Program-made: the position numbers and the translations under genes
Part shown: positions 1 through 8,600 of the stretch, one piece after another
Position numbering within the stretch: position 1 is the stretch's first letter
How the letters are laid out: each line of letters starts with the position of its first letter
The notes under the pieces: model-generated
Database searches by the model: none
Seen by the model: the letters and a program-made list of their open reading frames with translations, nothing else
What the model was told of the DNA's origin: nothing
DNA from: an uncultured Bacteroidales bacterium
GTDB lineage: Bacteria > Bacteroidota > Bacteroidia > Bacteroidales > Bacteroidaceae
Direction: 5' to 3'
Length of the DNA: 16,464 nucleotides
Assembly (NCBI GenBank): GCA_947367415.1
Contig: CANBEE010000025.1
Location: 1 to 16,464 of the forward strand

Positions 1-822
1 GGCAGTCCGCTGTACAGTGTGGCGTATGTAGAGTACAATTCCAATACGAATTCAAATACTCTCCATCTTGACCATACACTCTACAACTATGAGTATTTTT
101 GGAATACCCTTACAAAAGATTCAAAGGGCTGGAATGGTTCACTAGTACTCAACAAGTCGGAGTTCAGCCTCTACAGTTTCCAAGAACGTATGAATCAGAT
201 TTCACCCAAGCTGGTTCGCACCAATTCCTACACCAAGCGTGACAGCAGGTCGAACCGCTGGCCATATATCCACAACCGCCTGCTCGAAATGATGGAGACA
301 GATGCGTGGCTGGCTCAGATGTTTACCCAATCAATGCGCGACTATCAGCGCAGTTTCGAGGACTATGTCGTGAAGAGCAAGACAGCCTCAAAGATTGACA
401 TTGATGCCGCAAAAGCAAGGACTTGGATGAATACCCGTAGTCATTGGAATCTTAGTGTTGCAGGCCGTGGAGGTGCGAGCCAGTCTGATTACGTCACGCT
501 GAAGGTGTATCAGATACCCTATATGTATGGCATACTGAACGACCACGTATATGAGATAATACCTCAGGTGCGCCGCCAATATGCACGCAAGATCATTGAC
601 AATACGTACAACTACTATTTCAATGCATCGCACTATCTCAATGGAATGGCCTATCTGCAATACCGTTTCATGCGTCCCAACGGATACAACGTGAAGCAGA
701 ACGACGGCACACGCAATACGGGCCTGGTGGTGCGTCCGGGAGCGGAGAGCACCAACATCTATACGTATAAGTTTACAAAGCCATATAAGAACTATGAGTT
801 CCTCTATGAAGAAACCCGATAA
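1..822 (+). CDS. C-terminal part of an unrecognised Tyr/Asn-rich protein (5' end outside window)
   Basis: The frame is open from the first base, so the true start lies upstream; the GTG at 19 is only the first possible start codon inside the window. About 273 residues are visible, ending in TAA at 820-822. The protein is rich in Tyr, Asn, Ser and Arg (for example NTYNYYFNASHYLNG), has no transmembrane segment and no domain I can name. A charged, partly helical stretch (around LLEMMETDAWLAQMF) is followed by aromatic, beta-like sequence. The next gene starts within or just after its last codons, so the two are almost certainly one transcription unit, and the partner is a secreted FN3 protein. 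A surface or cell-envelope role is an inference from that partner only. Base composition looks more AT-rich than in the following gene. Confidence 0.8.
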   Translation, partial: GSPLYSVAYVEYNSNTNSNTLHLDHTLYNYEYFWNTLTKDSKGWNGSLVLNKSEFSLYSFQERMNQISPKLVRTNSYTKRDSRSNRWPYIHNRLLEMMETDAWLAQMFTQSMRDYQRSFEDYVVKSKTASKIDIDAAKARTWMNTRSHWNLSVAGRGGASQSDYVTLKVYQIPYMYGILNDHVYEIIPQVRRQYARKIIDNTYNYYFNASHYLNGMAYLQYRFMRPNGYNVKQNDGTRNTGLVVRPGAESTNIYTYKFTKPYKNYEFLYEETR

Positions 823-3145
823 ACACCATTTTACGATGACAATGATGATACGACATATTGCAAGAAGAGTAGCCTCACTGCTGTTGACAGTGGGCATAGC
901 CACTACGCTGATGGCACAGACCGATGATGAGAAACCTGTATTGGCCGACCTCAGTACTCTACCTACCGACTCGGTGGTGGAGCCGCCACATGCCTACAAC
1001 ATATATGTAACTACACGCTCCTACGATGACAACATCTATATCCGCTGGGCCCCCGATGAGTATGTACCCTGGCGCACGCTCAACTATTGGGGCTACGATG
1101 TGGTGCGTGTGTGGCAAGATAAGGACGTCATCGAAATGGACACGCTGGCACGGGTGAAACCGCTGTCGCTGGAGCAGTTCATCGAGTCGTTCGAGGCCAG
1201 CGACACGCTGGCTGCAGCAGCAGCCGAGATTATCTACGGCAAGCGCACTGAGATAGGTAATACCGAGGCGCACCCGAACTCCATGGCATCCATCGTGGAG
1301 CTGATGGAGGAGCAGCAGATGGTATACAGCTATGCTATGCTCATCGCCGAGCAGCGGCGCGACATTGCCGTGGCCATGGGTCTCGCCTTCGAGGACCGCA
1401 CAGCCAGGGCCAACCGCGTGTACGACTATGTGATAGCGCCTGTGGCCCCCGACTCTGTGCTCCGTATCAACCAATATGTCACCCGAGCCGACAAACTGGG
1501 CACGTGGAAACCTGAACGCTACACCACCACCATCACCGACTCCATACAGCCCCCGGCCAGTGTACTGCTCAAGTGGCAGCGCACACAGCTGTTCACCGCT
1601 TTCAGCATCGAGCGTCGCTGCGTGAGCAGGGGAGGGGAGTGGACTACCCTCAACGACAAACCCTACATTATGATGCTCCAGGCCGAGGAGTACGAGGACG
1701 GATACAACCGCTATGTCGATGAGATGGTACAGCCCGGTACCTACGAATACCGCATCAAGGGATACGACATGTTTGGCGACCTCACCACTCCCTGTGACCC
1801 GCACCGCGTGGAGATGCCCGACCTGATACCGCCCTCGGCTCCGCTGCTCGAGTTTATCGAGATCGTGCGCGACGAGAACAGCGACCATATCGATGCATAC
1901 ATACACATCGTGAAGGACTCTATCGAGGACGACCTCGTGGGCTATATCCCCTTCTACCAGAACCCCAACTACAAGGACCGCATCAACATCGACATCCCCG
2001 ACAGCGTGGCCCAGCAGCTCTCGGCCGAGCAGAAGCGCCTCCTCGACGAGGGCCGTATGATGCCCCTGGTCACCGACCCGCTACCCCCTACCGATACGGT
2101 GCTGACGGTGAACGTCACGGGACTGGAGAGCGGCAAGATCGTTGTCGTAGCCACCGACACGGCACTCAATATGACCCACTCGATGCCTATCCCCATCCAC
2201 ATTGCCGACCTCAGTGCGCCTACGCCGCCTGCCCGCCTGCGCTCGGCCATGAGTCTCGACGGAGTATTGATGCTCACCTGGACACCCTCGCCCGAGGTGG
2301 ACATTGAGGGATATGAGATATACTGGGCCAACGACCCCTCGCAGACCTTCATACAGGTGGGCGAGTTCTACAGCGCCGACACGATGTTTGTCGACACCCT
2401 GTCGATGAAGACCGCCGAGCCCTACCGCTACTACTACGTGAAGGCACGCGACTATGCTGGCAACGGCTCCGGCCCCTCCGACACGTTGCGGGTGGAGCGC
2501 CCCACCAACATCAAGCCGCAGCCCTGCCGTGTGGACTCGCTGTGGATGACTACCCAGACCGTCAATATGCTGTGGTATCCCTCGCCCGAGCCCGACGTGC
2601 TCCGCTACTACGTGTACCGCCGCATGCAGGACGATGAGGAATGGGAAATAATACAGACACTCACCCCCGACTCTTTGGTAGCGGGCCGCCTCTATATCGT
2701 AGATCGCCCCGAGCCTCACATGACCAAGCGCTACTACTACGCCATAGAGACCATCAACCGCAGTGGCCTGTCGTCGGGCATGTCGTTCGCCACATCGTTC
2801 CTCTTCAAGGGCGAGGTGGTGCTGCCCATTGAGATCAAGCTCTTCGGACAATACAATGAAGAGATCCACAAAGTGCAGCTGGCGTGGGAAATTAGCGGAC
2901 TCACCGAGGCGGTGGCCAAGGATGCCTATCTGGTCATCTCCCGCAAGCGGAGCACCGACGAGTTCTTCCGCTTCCTCAAATCTGTTTCCGTCAACGATGC
3001 CCACACCGTCGACAACGGCCTGCGCCCCGGCGAAGAGGCACAGTACGAGATGCGCCTGCGCACCAACGAAGGCCGATTCAGCCCCTACAGCAACCGAGTG
3101 ATGATAAAGAATACGGAGAAGGTGGAAGAGGTGAATGGTGAATGA
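806..3145 (+). CDS. Secreted protein with fibronectin type III domains
   Basis: Residue numbers here count from the upstream ATG at 794. A signal peptide with basic residues followed by a hydrophobic run (LLLTVGIATTLMA) ends at Ala41-Gln42. The start is uncertain: 794, 806 (MKK, chosen because it is typical of Bacteroidetes signal peptides) and 836 are all in frame, the first two overlapping the previous gene. Residues about 65-345 have beta-rich and acidic helical sequence I cannot assign. Two good FN3 repeats follow at about 476-568 (LTWTPSPEVDIEGYEIYW ... YYYVKARDYAGNGSG) and 574-670 (LWYPSPEPDVLRYYVYRR ... YYYAIETINRSGLSSG), and a third, more divergent Ig-like domain spans 678-772. No catalytic motif was seen, so a binding or structural role outside the cytoplasm is inferred. 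The last codons and the TGA stop lie inside a 7-base tandem repeat. Confidence 0.9.
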   Translation: MKKPDKHHFTMTMMIRHIARRVASLLLTVGIATTLMAQTDDEKPVLADLSTLPTDSVVEPPHAYNIYVTTRSYDDNIYIRWAPDEYVPWRTLNYWGYDVVRVWQDKDVIEMDTLARVKPLSLEQFIESFEASDTLAAAAAEIIYGKRTEIGNTEAHPNSMASIVELMEEQQMVYSYAMLIAEQRRDIAVAMGLAFEDRTARANRVYDYVIAPVAPDSVLRINQYVTRADKLGTWKPERYTTTITDSIQPPASVLLKWQRTQLFTAFSIERRCVSRGGEWTTLNDKPYIMMLQAEEYEDGYNRYVDEMVQPGTYEYRIKGYDMFGDLTTPCDPHRVEMPDLIPPSAPLLEFIEIVRDENSDHIDAYIHIVKDSIEDDLVGYIPFYQNPNYKDRINIDIPDSVAQQLSAEQKRLLDEGRMMPLVTDPLPPTDTVLTVNVTGLESGKIVVVATDTALNMTHSMPIPIHIADLSAPTPPARLRSAMSLDGVLMLTWTPSPEVDIEGYEIYWANDPSQTFIQVGEFYSADTMFVDTLSMKTAEPYRYYYVKARDYAGNGSGPSDTLRVERPTNIKPQPCRVDSLWMTTQTVNMLWYPSPEPDVLRYYVYRRMQDDEEWEIIQTLTPDSLVAGRLYIVDRPEPHMTKRYYYAIETINRSGLSSGMSFATSFLFKGEVVLPIEIKLFGQYNEEIHKVQLAWEISGLTEAVAKDAYLVISRKRSTDEFFRFLKSVSVNDAHTVDNGLRPGEEAQYEMRLRTNEGRFSPYSNRVMIKNTEKVEEVNGE

Positions 3146-3170
3146 TGAATGTTGAATGATGAATGGTGAA
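3133..3170. repeat. Heptamer tandem array, (GAATGNT)x5 plus GAA
   Basis: Five perfect-period units start at 3133, 3140, 3147, 3154 and 3161. The units are GAATGGT, GAATGAT, GAATGTT, GAATGAT and GAATGGT, varying only at the sixth base, and a partial unit GAA follows. The array begins inside the FN3 gene and contains its stop codon at 3143-3145, so at least the C-terminal NGE is repeat-encoded. The array is directly followed by CCGACGCCAAA. Confidence 0.85.
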
Positions 3171-3263
3171 CCGACGCCAAACCGAGTGCAAGCAAGTTTA
3201 CTTGGAATTGCCGAGGTGCGAAGGAGGAAAAGACTGCGTAGCAGGATTAACGAGGAACGAAGT

Positions 3264-3287
3264 GATTACGATTACGCTTACGATTAC
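3264..3287. repeat. Hexamer tandem array, (GATTAC)x4
   Basis: The four units are GATTAC, GATTAC, GCTTAC and GATTAC, with one base change. The array lies 33 bases ahead of the GH30 start codon, in a 174-base gap that holds no ORF or clear promoter. Between this array and the heptamer array at 3133 is about 90 bases of unexplained purine-rich sequence. Confidence 0.8.
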
Positions 3288-3319
3288 AGAAATGCACACT
3301 ATTACCTAAAAATACACGC

Positions 3320-4882
3320 ATGATAAAGAGAATAGTACAACTGGCCATGGCATCGCTGATGTGGATGGCCGTAGCGGGCCCCGTAGCTGCGCAGGACAAC
3401 AAGACGGTGTATGTCATCGACAAGAAGGTGAAGCATCAGGTGATTGATAACTTCGGCGCCTCGGATGCGTGGCGATGCGACTTCATCGGGAAGTATTGGC
3501 CCGAGGAGAAGAGGGAGCAGATAGCGGACCTGCTCTTCAAACGGGAGTTTGACGAGAAGGGCAACCCCATAGGCATGGCGCTGACGACGTGGCGCGTGAA
3601 CATCGGGGCGGGAAGCTACGAGAACAGAGAGGCGAAGGAGGTGAACAACAGTTGGAACCGCACGGAGTGCTTCCTCTCGCCCGACGGCACATACGACTTC
3701 ACCAAACAGGCGGGACAGCGATGGTTTATGCAGGCGGCTAAGGAGAGGGGCATGAACAACTTCCTGTTCTTCGCCAACTCGGCTCCCTACTTCATGACGA
3801 GGAGTGGCGCCACGGTGGCGGCCGACGGCACACATATCAATCTGAGGGAGGATAAGTTTGACGACTTTGCCCGCTTCCTGGTGACATGTGCCCAACACTT
3901 CCGCAACGAGGGCTATGGGGTGAACTACATCAGCCCCATCAACGAGCCTAACGTGGAGTGGCACACCAACGACTTCCAGGAGGGTAGCTTCGCCACGAAG
4001 GCGGACATCTACCGCATGGTGGAGGAGCTGGACAAGGCCATCGAGAAGCAGCAGGTGGAGACGAAAATCATCGTGCCCGAGATGGGCGAACTGAAGTGCC
4101 TCTTCGACGTGTATGAAGCTGAGCACATGCCCGACGACATCATACGCTCGATGTTCTACGAGGAGGGAAAATATAATGTGTTGGGATTCAAAAACCTGTA
4201 CAACTGCGTGGCGGCACACGACTACTGGACGGCCTATCCGCCCCAACTGCTGGTGGACATGCGCACCAAGGTGAAGGAGGAGCTGGAGGGGAATGGTCAC
4301 GACACGAAGTTCTGGGCATCGGAGTACTGCATCCTGGAGAAGAACGAGGAGATCACCATGGAACCCTCGCCGCTGAAGAGCATCAACCTGGGACTCTACG
4401 TGGCACGCATCATACACAATGACCTGGCGGTAGCCAACGCCTCGGCATGGCAGTGGTGGACGGCGGTGTCGCTGGGCGAGGATGTGCCCATACGCCTGCT
4501 GCCCATGAAGGGCTCGACGAGCGAGACGGTGAAGTATGATGGCATCATAGCGCCCACGAAGATGTTTTACACCACGGCCAACTACAGCTTCTTCGTGCGC
4601 CCGGGCATGAGACGCATCGAGGTGAAGCCGCAAGGGGCTGAGGTGAGCGCCCTGGAGGCAGCCACATCGCTCATGGTATCATCGTACACCGATGGCAGGG
4701 AGGTGGTGACGGTAATCATCAACTACTCCGACGAGGAGAAGCCCATGGAGCTGAAGTGTGGCCATGCCAAGAGGGGTAAGGTGTATGTGACGGACATCGA
4801 CCAGAACCTGGAGTATGTGGGCGAGCAGCAGCTGAAAGAGCTGGTGATACCCGCACGCTCGGTGGTGACGGTGGTGATTTAG
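3320..4882 (+). CDS. Secreted glycoside hydrolase family 30 (probable endo-galactanase type)
   Basis: This 520-residue protein has a signal peptide (VQLAMASLMWMAVAGPVAA) cleaved before Gln25. The N-terminal core HQVIDNFGASDAW is the FGG/FGAS-type opening of GH30 (clan GH-A) barrels. ISPINEPNVEW at 204-214 supplies the acid/base Glu209, and FWASEYCILE at 331-340 supplies the nucleophile Glu335. The C-terminal segment (about 420-520, ending IPARSVVTVVI) matches the beta-sandwich that GH30 enzymes pack against the barrel. The overall look resembles subfamily 5 endo-beta-1,6-galactanases, but I cannot exclude another GH30 specificity such as glucanase or xylanase. The gene stands alone on the plus strand, opposite the PL11 and GH53 enzymes; a shared arabinogalactan/pectin substrate is inferred. 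No obvious Shine-Dalgarno was seen, as is common in Bacteroidetes. Confidence 0.88.
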   Translation: MIKRIVQLAMASLMWMAVAGPVAAQDNKTVYVIDKKVKHQVIDNFGASDAWRCDFIGKYWPEEKREQIADLLFKREFDEKGNPIGMALTTWRVNIGAGSYENREAKEVNNSWNRTECFLSPDGTYDFTKQAGQRWFMQAAKERGMNNFLFFANSAPYFMTRSGATVAADGTHINLREDKFDDFARFLVTCAQHFRNEGYGVNYISPINEPNVEWHTNDFQEGSFATKADIYRMVEELDKAIEKQQVETKIIVPEMGELKCLFDVYEAEHMPDDIIRSMFYEEGKYNVLGFKNLYNCVAAHDYWTAYPPQLLVDMRTKVKEELEGNGHDTKFWASEYCILEKNEEITMEPSPLKSINLGLYVARIIHNDLAVANASAWQWWTAVSLGEDVPIRLLPMKGSTSETVKYDGIIAPTKMFYTTANYSFFVRPGMRRIEVKPQGAEVSALEAATSLMVSSYTDGREVVTVIINYSDEEKPMELKCGHAKRGKVYVTDIDQNLEYVGEQQLKELVIPARSVVTVVI

Positions 4883-4897
4883 TGGCGGTTGGCTGTT

Positions 4898-4921
4898 AAC
4901 GAAAACGATAACGAAAACGCC
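4898..4921. repeat. Hexamer tandem array, (AACGAN)x4
   Basis: The units are AACGAA, AACGAT, AACGAA and AACGCC, starting 16 bases after the GH30 stop. The last unit runs into the hairpin at 4920-4940. Just upstream is TTGGCTGTTA (4889-4898), which recurs at 5509-5518 after the HU gene. Confidence 0.75.
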
Positions 4922-4940
4922 GACGCGAAAAGAGCGTCGG
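4920..4940 (+). terminator. Hairpin after GH30, possible terminator without a T tract
   Basis: CCGACGC (4920-4926) and GCGTCGG (4934-4940) form a perfect 7-bp stem with a 7-base GAAAAGA loop, about 38 bases after the GH30 stop. No run of T follows, so intrinsic termination is doubtful. It may be an mRNA 3'-end stabilising structure or part of the repeat-rich spacer. Confidence 0.45.
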
Positions 4941-5014
4941 TTGCGACGACTGAAGCTTTAGCTTTACAAAGGAGTGGAGCTTGCGACCTTAACTGCCATC
5001 CGGAGGGCACGACT

Positions 5015-5042
5015 GTTGACTGTTGACCGTTGTCCGTTGACA
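5015..5042. repeat. Heptamer tandem array, (GTTGACN)x4
   Basis: The units GTTGACT, GTTGACC, GTTGTCC and GTTGACA start at 5015, 5022, 5029 and 5036. The array ends about 34 bases ahead of the HU start codon, so its last TTGAC could also serve as an upstream promoter element. Confidence 0.8.
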
Positions 5043-5068
5043 AAAACATTGTTTAACCCTTAAAATTG
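5037..5068 (+). promoter_or_regulatory. Possible promoter of the HU-like gene
   Basis: TTG at 5037-5039 is followed about 21 bases later by TAAAATTG (5061-5068). The latter is one mismatch from the Bacteroidetes -7 consensus TAnnTTTG, and the spacing fits the -33/-7 arrangement. A start site only a few bases before the ATG at 5077 would leave a very short leader, which weakens the call. Confidence 0.3.
5054..5064. repeat. 11-base motif TAACCCTTAAA, upstream copy
   Basis: This sits 12 bases before the HU start codon and is identical to 5535-5545 after the HU stop. With the preceding TT it forms the near-palindrome TTTAA-CCC-TTAAA. Confidence 0.7.
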
Positions 5069-5076
5069 TAGAGATT

Positions 5077-5493
5077 ATGGCAATTACTTACGCAGTAAAG
5101 AAAATCAAGAACCCCAAGGGGGTAGAAGGTACCGAGTATTTCCACGGCCAAGCCATCAAGACCGGTGAGCTCACCATGGAGAAGCTGGCGAAGCGTATCA
5201 ACAACAGTACTACCGTAACACAATCAGATTGTTATGCAGTGCTGAAGTCGATGAAAGACCATATCATCGAAGCCCTCTCTGAGGGTCAGGTGGTGGTGCT
5301 CGACGACCTCGGCCGCTTCCAGGTGAGCTTGCAGGGCAAGTGCTACTCACGTGACACGATGGCTGCCAGTGACTTCTCGCCCTCAGCGATGATCAAGAGC
5401 CACCGCATCGTGTTCCGCCCCGACGTGGAGCTTAAAAAGGCTGTGGCGATAGACTTCTCGCTGAAGCGTGTGAGCTCCGAGGCGATGGAGTAA
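5077..5493 (+). CDS. HU-like DNA-binding protein, Bacteroidetes HU-HIG type
   Basis: This 138-residue protein is longer than canonical HU (about 90) and lacks the classic GRNP-type arm sequence. It matches the Bacteroidetes HU-like pattern: a short N-terminal strand (AITYAVKKIKNPKG), an inserted strand region, then the helix-turn-helix body (ELTMEKLAKRINNSTTVTQ ... CYAVLKSMKDHIIEAL). The HU beta-saddle core follows as EGQVVVLDDLGRFQVSLQGK, with a C-terminal IVFRPDVELKKAV. The role is binding, bending or compacting DNA in the cytoplasm; a specific target is unknown. In many Bacteroides and Prevotella genomes such genes are followed by a tiny 'smalltalk' protein and an amidase. Neither is present here: only 141 bases with a terminator separate it from the convergent GH2-GH53 gene. 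It is therefore an orphan copy. Confidence 0.92.
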   Translation: MAITYAVKKIKNPKGVEGTEYFHGQAIKTGELTMEKLAKRINNSTTVTQSDCYAVLKSMKDHIIEALSEGQVVVLDDLGRFQVSLQGKCYSRDTMAASDFSPSAMIKSHRIVFRPDVELKKAVAIDFSLKRVSSEAME

Positions 5494-5501
5494 GATGGCT
5501 T

Positions 5502-5522
5502 TTGGCCCTTGGCTGTTAGCTC
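5502..5522. repeat. Degenerate heptamer repeat TTGGCCC-TTGGCTG-TTAGCTC
   Basis: Three 7-base units lie directly downstream of the HU stop codon. They share TTGGCTGTTA with 4889-4898 before the HU gene. They are imperfect and short, but in the same period as the arrays at 3133, 5015 and 9683. Confidence 0.5.
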
Positions 5523-5534
5523 ACAGCTGAGTTC

Positions 5535-5545
5535 TAACCCTTAAA
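5535..5545. repeat. 11-base motif TAACCCTTAAA, downstream copy
   Basis: This is an exact copy of 5054-5064. It lies between the HU stop codon and the terminator hairpin, where no gene follows on the plus strand. Confidence 0.7.
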
Positions 5546-5553
5546 TCGACAGT

Positions 5554-5593
5554 AGAGGCCGGTACTCGTGAGAGTGCCGACCTCTTTGTTTGT
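5554..5593 (+). terminator. Strong intrinsic terminator after HU gene, probably bidirectional
   Basis: A 14-bp stem (5554-5567 with 5572-5585) has one C-A mismatch and one T-G wobble, a GTGA loop, and is followed by TTGTTTGT. The T-rich side is on the plus strand. It lies between two converging genes, 41 bases beyond the GH2-GH53 stop, and the stem would also form in the minus-strand RNA. Confidence 0.85.
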
Positions 5594-5634
5594 ATCAGAT
5601 AGAGTGAAGGGTATGTGTATGGTAGGATGAAGCC

Positions 5635-8600
5635 TCACTCCGCGAAGGCTTCCATGATGGCTGTGGGGGCAGCATTGCTGTTGAAGGCGCCCAGCTTATA
5701 GCCTCCGGGAAGGCACTGGGGCTCCCAGTAGAAGATGCCGCGGCAGCGACCGTTGGTCTGGGTGCGTGCCTCGTGGATGGCGCGGGTGAGCTGTCGGCGA
5801 CCCTCTTCCATCACTTCGGGGTGGCGCTCGTCGACTTCGTAGCCGGTCTCTACAATCATGACGTCGCAGCCGTACTTCTCGCTGACGTGGCGGATGTTGG
5901 CGATGCAGCCGGTGATGATGTCGTCGGCCTTGACGTCGGACTTGCCCTCCATGGCCCAGTAGGGGTAGAGCGACATGCCTATCATATCGAACTTGCCTCC
6001 ATGCTTGAGCAGGGTGTCGAGGTGCCAGTCGTAGAGGCTCTGGCGATGGCCACGGTCGAGGTGTACGATGACGATGGCTTCGGGGAAGACCTCCTTGACG
6101 GCGTCGTAGCCAGTGCGGATGAAGCCGGCATATTGCTCGGGTTGGGTCTTGATGTGGCCCATGGAGTGGGTGATGGTGGTGCGGCCGAGCGAGTCTTTCA
6201 CCTCCCAGCCGCGCTCATTGGTCTTGACACTCCAAAGCATACCGTTGGTGGTTTCGTTGCCTACCTGCACCCAGCGGGGTGTGATGCCGTTGTCCTTGAG
6301 GAGGGTGAGCACGTCGATGGTGTGGGCACGGAGGTCCTGCTTCATCTCTTCGTAGGAGTGGCCTAGCCATGCCTTGGGGATGGGTTGCTTGGCGGGGTCG
6401 GCCCAGGAGTCGCTGTAGTGGAAGTCGACCATGAGGTCCATGCCCAATGCCTTGGCACGTTTGGCCATGGCGAGAAGCTCGTGCTTGTCGTTGGTGCCGC
6501 CACGGGGATCGACCCATACGCGCATGCGGATGGCGCTCATCTGATAGTCGTTCTTGAGTAGTTCGAGGCATTCGCGCTCCTTGCCGTTGCGATCGTGGAA
6601 CACGACGCCGCGTTTCTCCTGGCCAGTGAGGAAGCCTACGTCGGCTCCCTTGACAAAGTCCTGTGTGTCGCGACTCTTCCACTTCAGTAGGTCGAGTTCC
6701 ACGATGCGCAATTCGCTGCGTACCTTGTCGCCATCCTTGGCCTTGTAGAGGTCGAGCTCATTGGCTACGGGGGCGGCCAGCTCGGTAATCTGTCCGAAAG
6801 CATCGCTCTCGGTGGCTGTGCCCTTGAGGCGGATGGTGACGCGCTTGCATAGGGTGGACTTGACGGGCAGGTGCACGTAGCCGAGGGTCATGGGGGTGTT
6901 GCCTGCCCACACGAGGGTGGTGTCGGCGAAGATTTCGAGCGGATAGCTGCGGCGGCGCCAGCCAGTGAGCTTGAGTGATACCTCGTCGAGGCGTGCGGGG
7001 GCGTCCAGCTCGTAGGTGATCCATGAGGTGCGCTTGGTGCCATCGTTGCGCCACTCGGTCTCCTCATTGTCATCGGTGCTGGGATGGCTGTCGCGGGGTG
7101 TGGTGCCCTGGCTGTCGATGACGCGGGCTATGGTGAGGGTCTCCTTATGATCGGTGTAGGATGGGGTAGCGGGTGTCTCGCCACGGCCGAGATAGGAGGG
7201 GAGGATGTCGCGCTGGTGCTCTGTGCTGAGGCCATGGGATACGGCCACGGGACGGCTCGTCCACTCGATGGTCTGCGGTGCCAGTCCCTCGGCCTGGGCG
7301 GTGAGGCGGATGGTGCCTGCCTCGGTGAGGCTACGCACGAGGACGCGGTTGACGCCACACTCTACGGGCAGGGTGGTGGAGAGCACACAGTTACCCTCGC
7401 CCTTGGCAAGGCCACCACGCCACTGGGCAGGTCCCTCGAGGGTGAAGGTGACGTTGCGGTTGTCGAGCGGGCAGCGACGGCCTTCGCTATCGAGCACCTC
7501 AAAGGTGATGAGGGCGAGGTCGGCACCATCGGCACGCATGCCGTCGGGGGAGGTCATGAGCGAGAGGCTCAGTGTGGCTGCATCGCCTACGGTGGTGAGG
7601 GTGTACTCAGATACCTGCTGGCCCTGCTCGTCGTAGGAGATGGCTTGCAGGGTGCCTGGGCGGTAGGCTACGGAGTCGAAGGTGTAGAGGAACTCATACT
7701 CGCGGTGGGCAGTGCCTACGGACTGGCCGTTGAGGAGCAGCTCTACGCGGGGAGCGTTGGAGACTACATAGATGGGCTTGATGGTGCCCTCGGGGTAGTT
7801 CCAGTGGCCCATGATATAGGTTTGCGGTGTCTCGGGGTCGACCCATCCGTTCCACATCACCTGATGGGCATAGTAGGAATCCTTGGGCAGACGCATGGCA
7901 TCGGACACACCGCTGGTGCGGTAGTTCGACTCGCCACGGAAGTGGGTGTTGGTGTCGGAGAAGATGATCTTGACGCCGCCTGAGCTGACGCGCTTGCCCA
8001 TGCCGGGGCGCACCTCCCAGTAGTCGAACCAGCGGCGTATATGCTCTACAGCGAGCTGGTCCTGGTTGTGGTTGTAGGCCGAGGCATCGGCATTGCGATA
8101 TAGGGGGCCATCACCACTGCGGTGGTATGGGTAGCTCCAGTTGTCCCAGTAGCGGCGCAGACCCTCGTCGCGGCAGTATTCCATGGCCCAGAGGGGTTGA
8201 CGGCCGCTCTTGTTGATGTAGAGCATCTCGCCACCATACTCTGATACCTTGCTGCCGAGCATCTCGCGGCTGCCGATAGCACGGCCACCGTGGGGGTCGT
8301 AGAGATCGCGGATGGCCTTCATCTCGGCCATATGGGTGTCGGAGATGTTCTCATTGCCACACTCGTAGAAGATGATGGAGGGGTTGTTGCGGTTGTAGAT
8401 GATGGCATCGCGCATGAGCTCGGTGCGGTGCTCCCAGCGGCGTCCTTCGACATCCTTCTCGGCATCACCGGCTGGCATGGCCTGGATGAGGCCTACGCGG
8501 TCGCACGACTCGATGTCCTGTTTCCAGGGGGTGACGTGCATCCAGCGCACGAGGTTGCCGCCACTCTTCACCATCTCGAGGTTGCTGTAGTCGCTGAGCC

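Noticed and set aside
959..3004. Minus-strand frames opposite the FN3 gene (315 and 307 codons)
   Set aside because: They show low-complexity His/Val/Gly composition typical of antisense frames. The FN3 repeats on the plus strand are unambiguous.
3302..4633. 443-codon open frame on the minus strand opposite the GH30 gene
   Set aside because: It mirrors the GH30 codon pattern, is His/Arg/Val-rich and low in normal domain signals. The plus-strand GH30 has catalytic motifs and a signal peptide, so this is a shadow frame.
3133..5042. CRISPR-like reading of the short repeats
   Set aside because: Units are 6-7 bases with no spacers, and there are no Cas genes.
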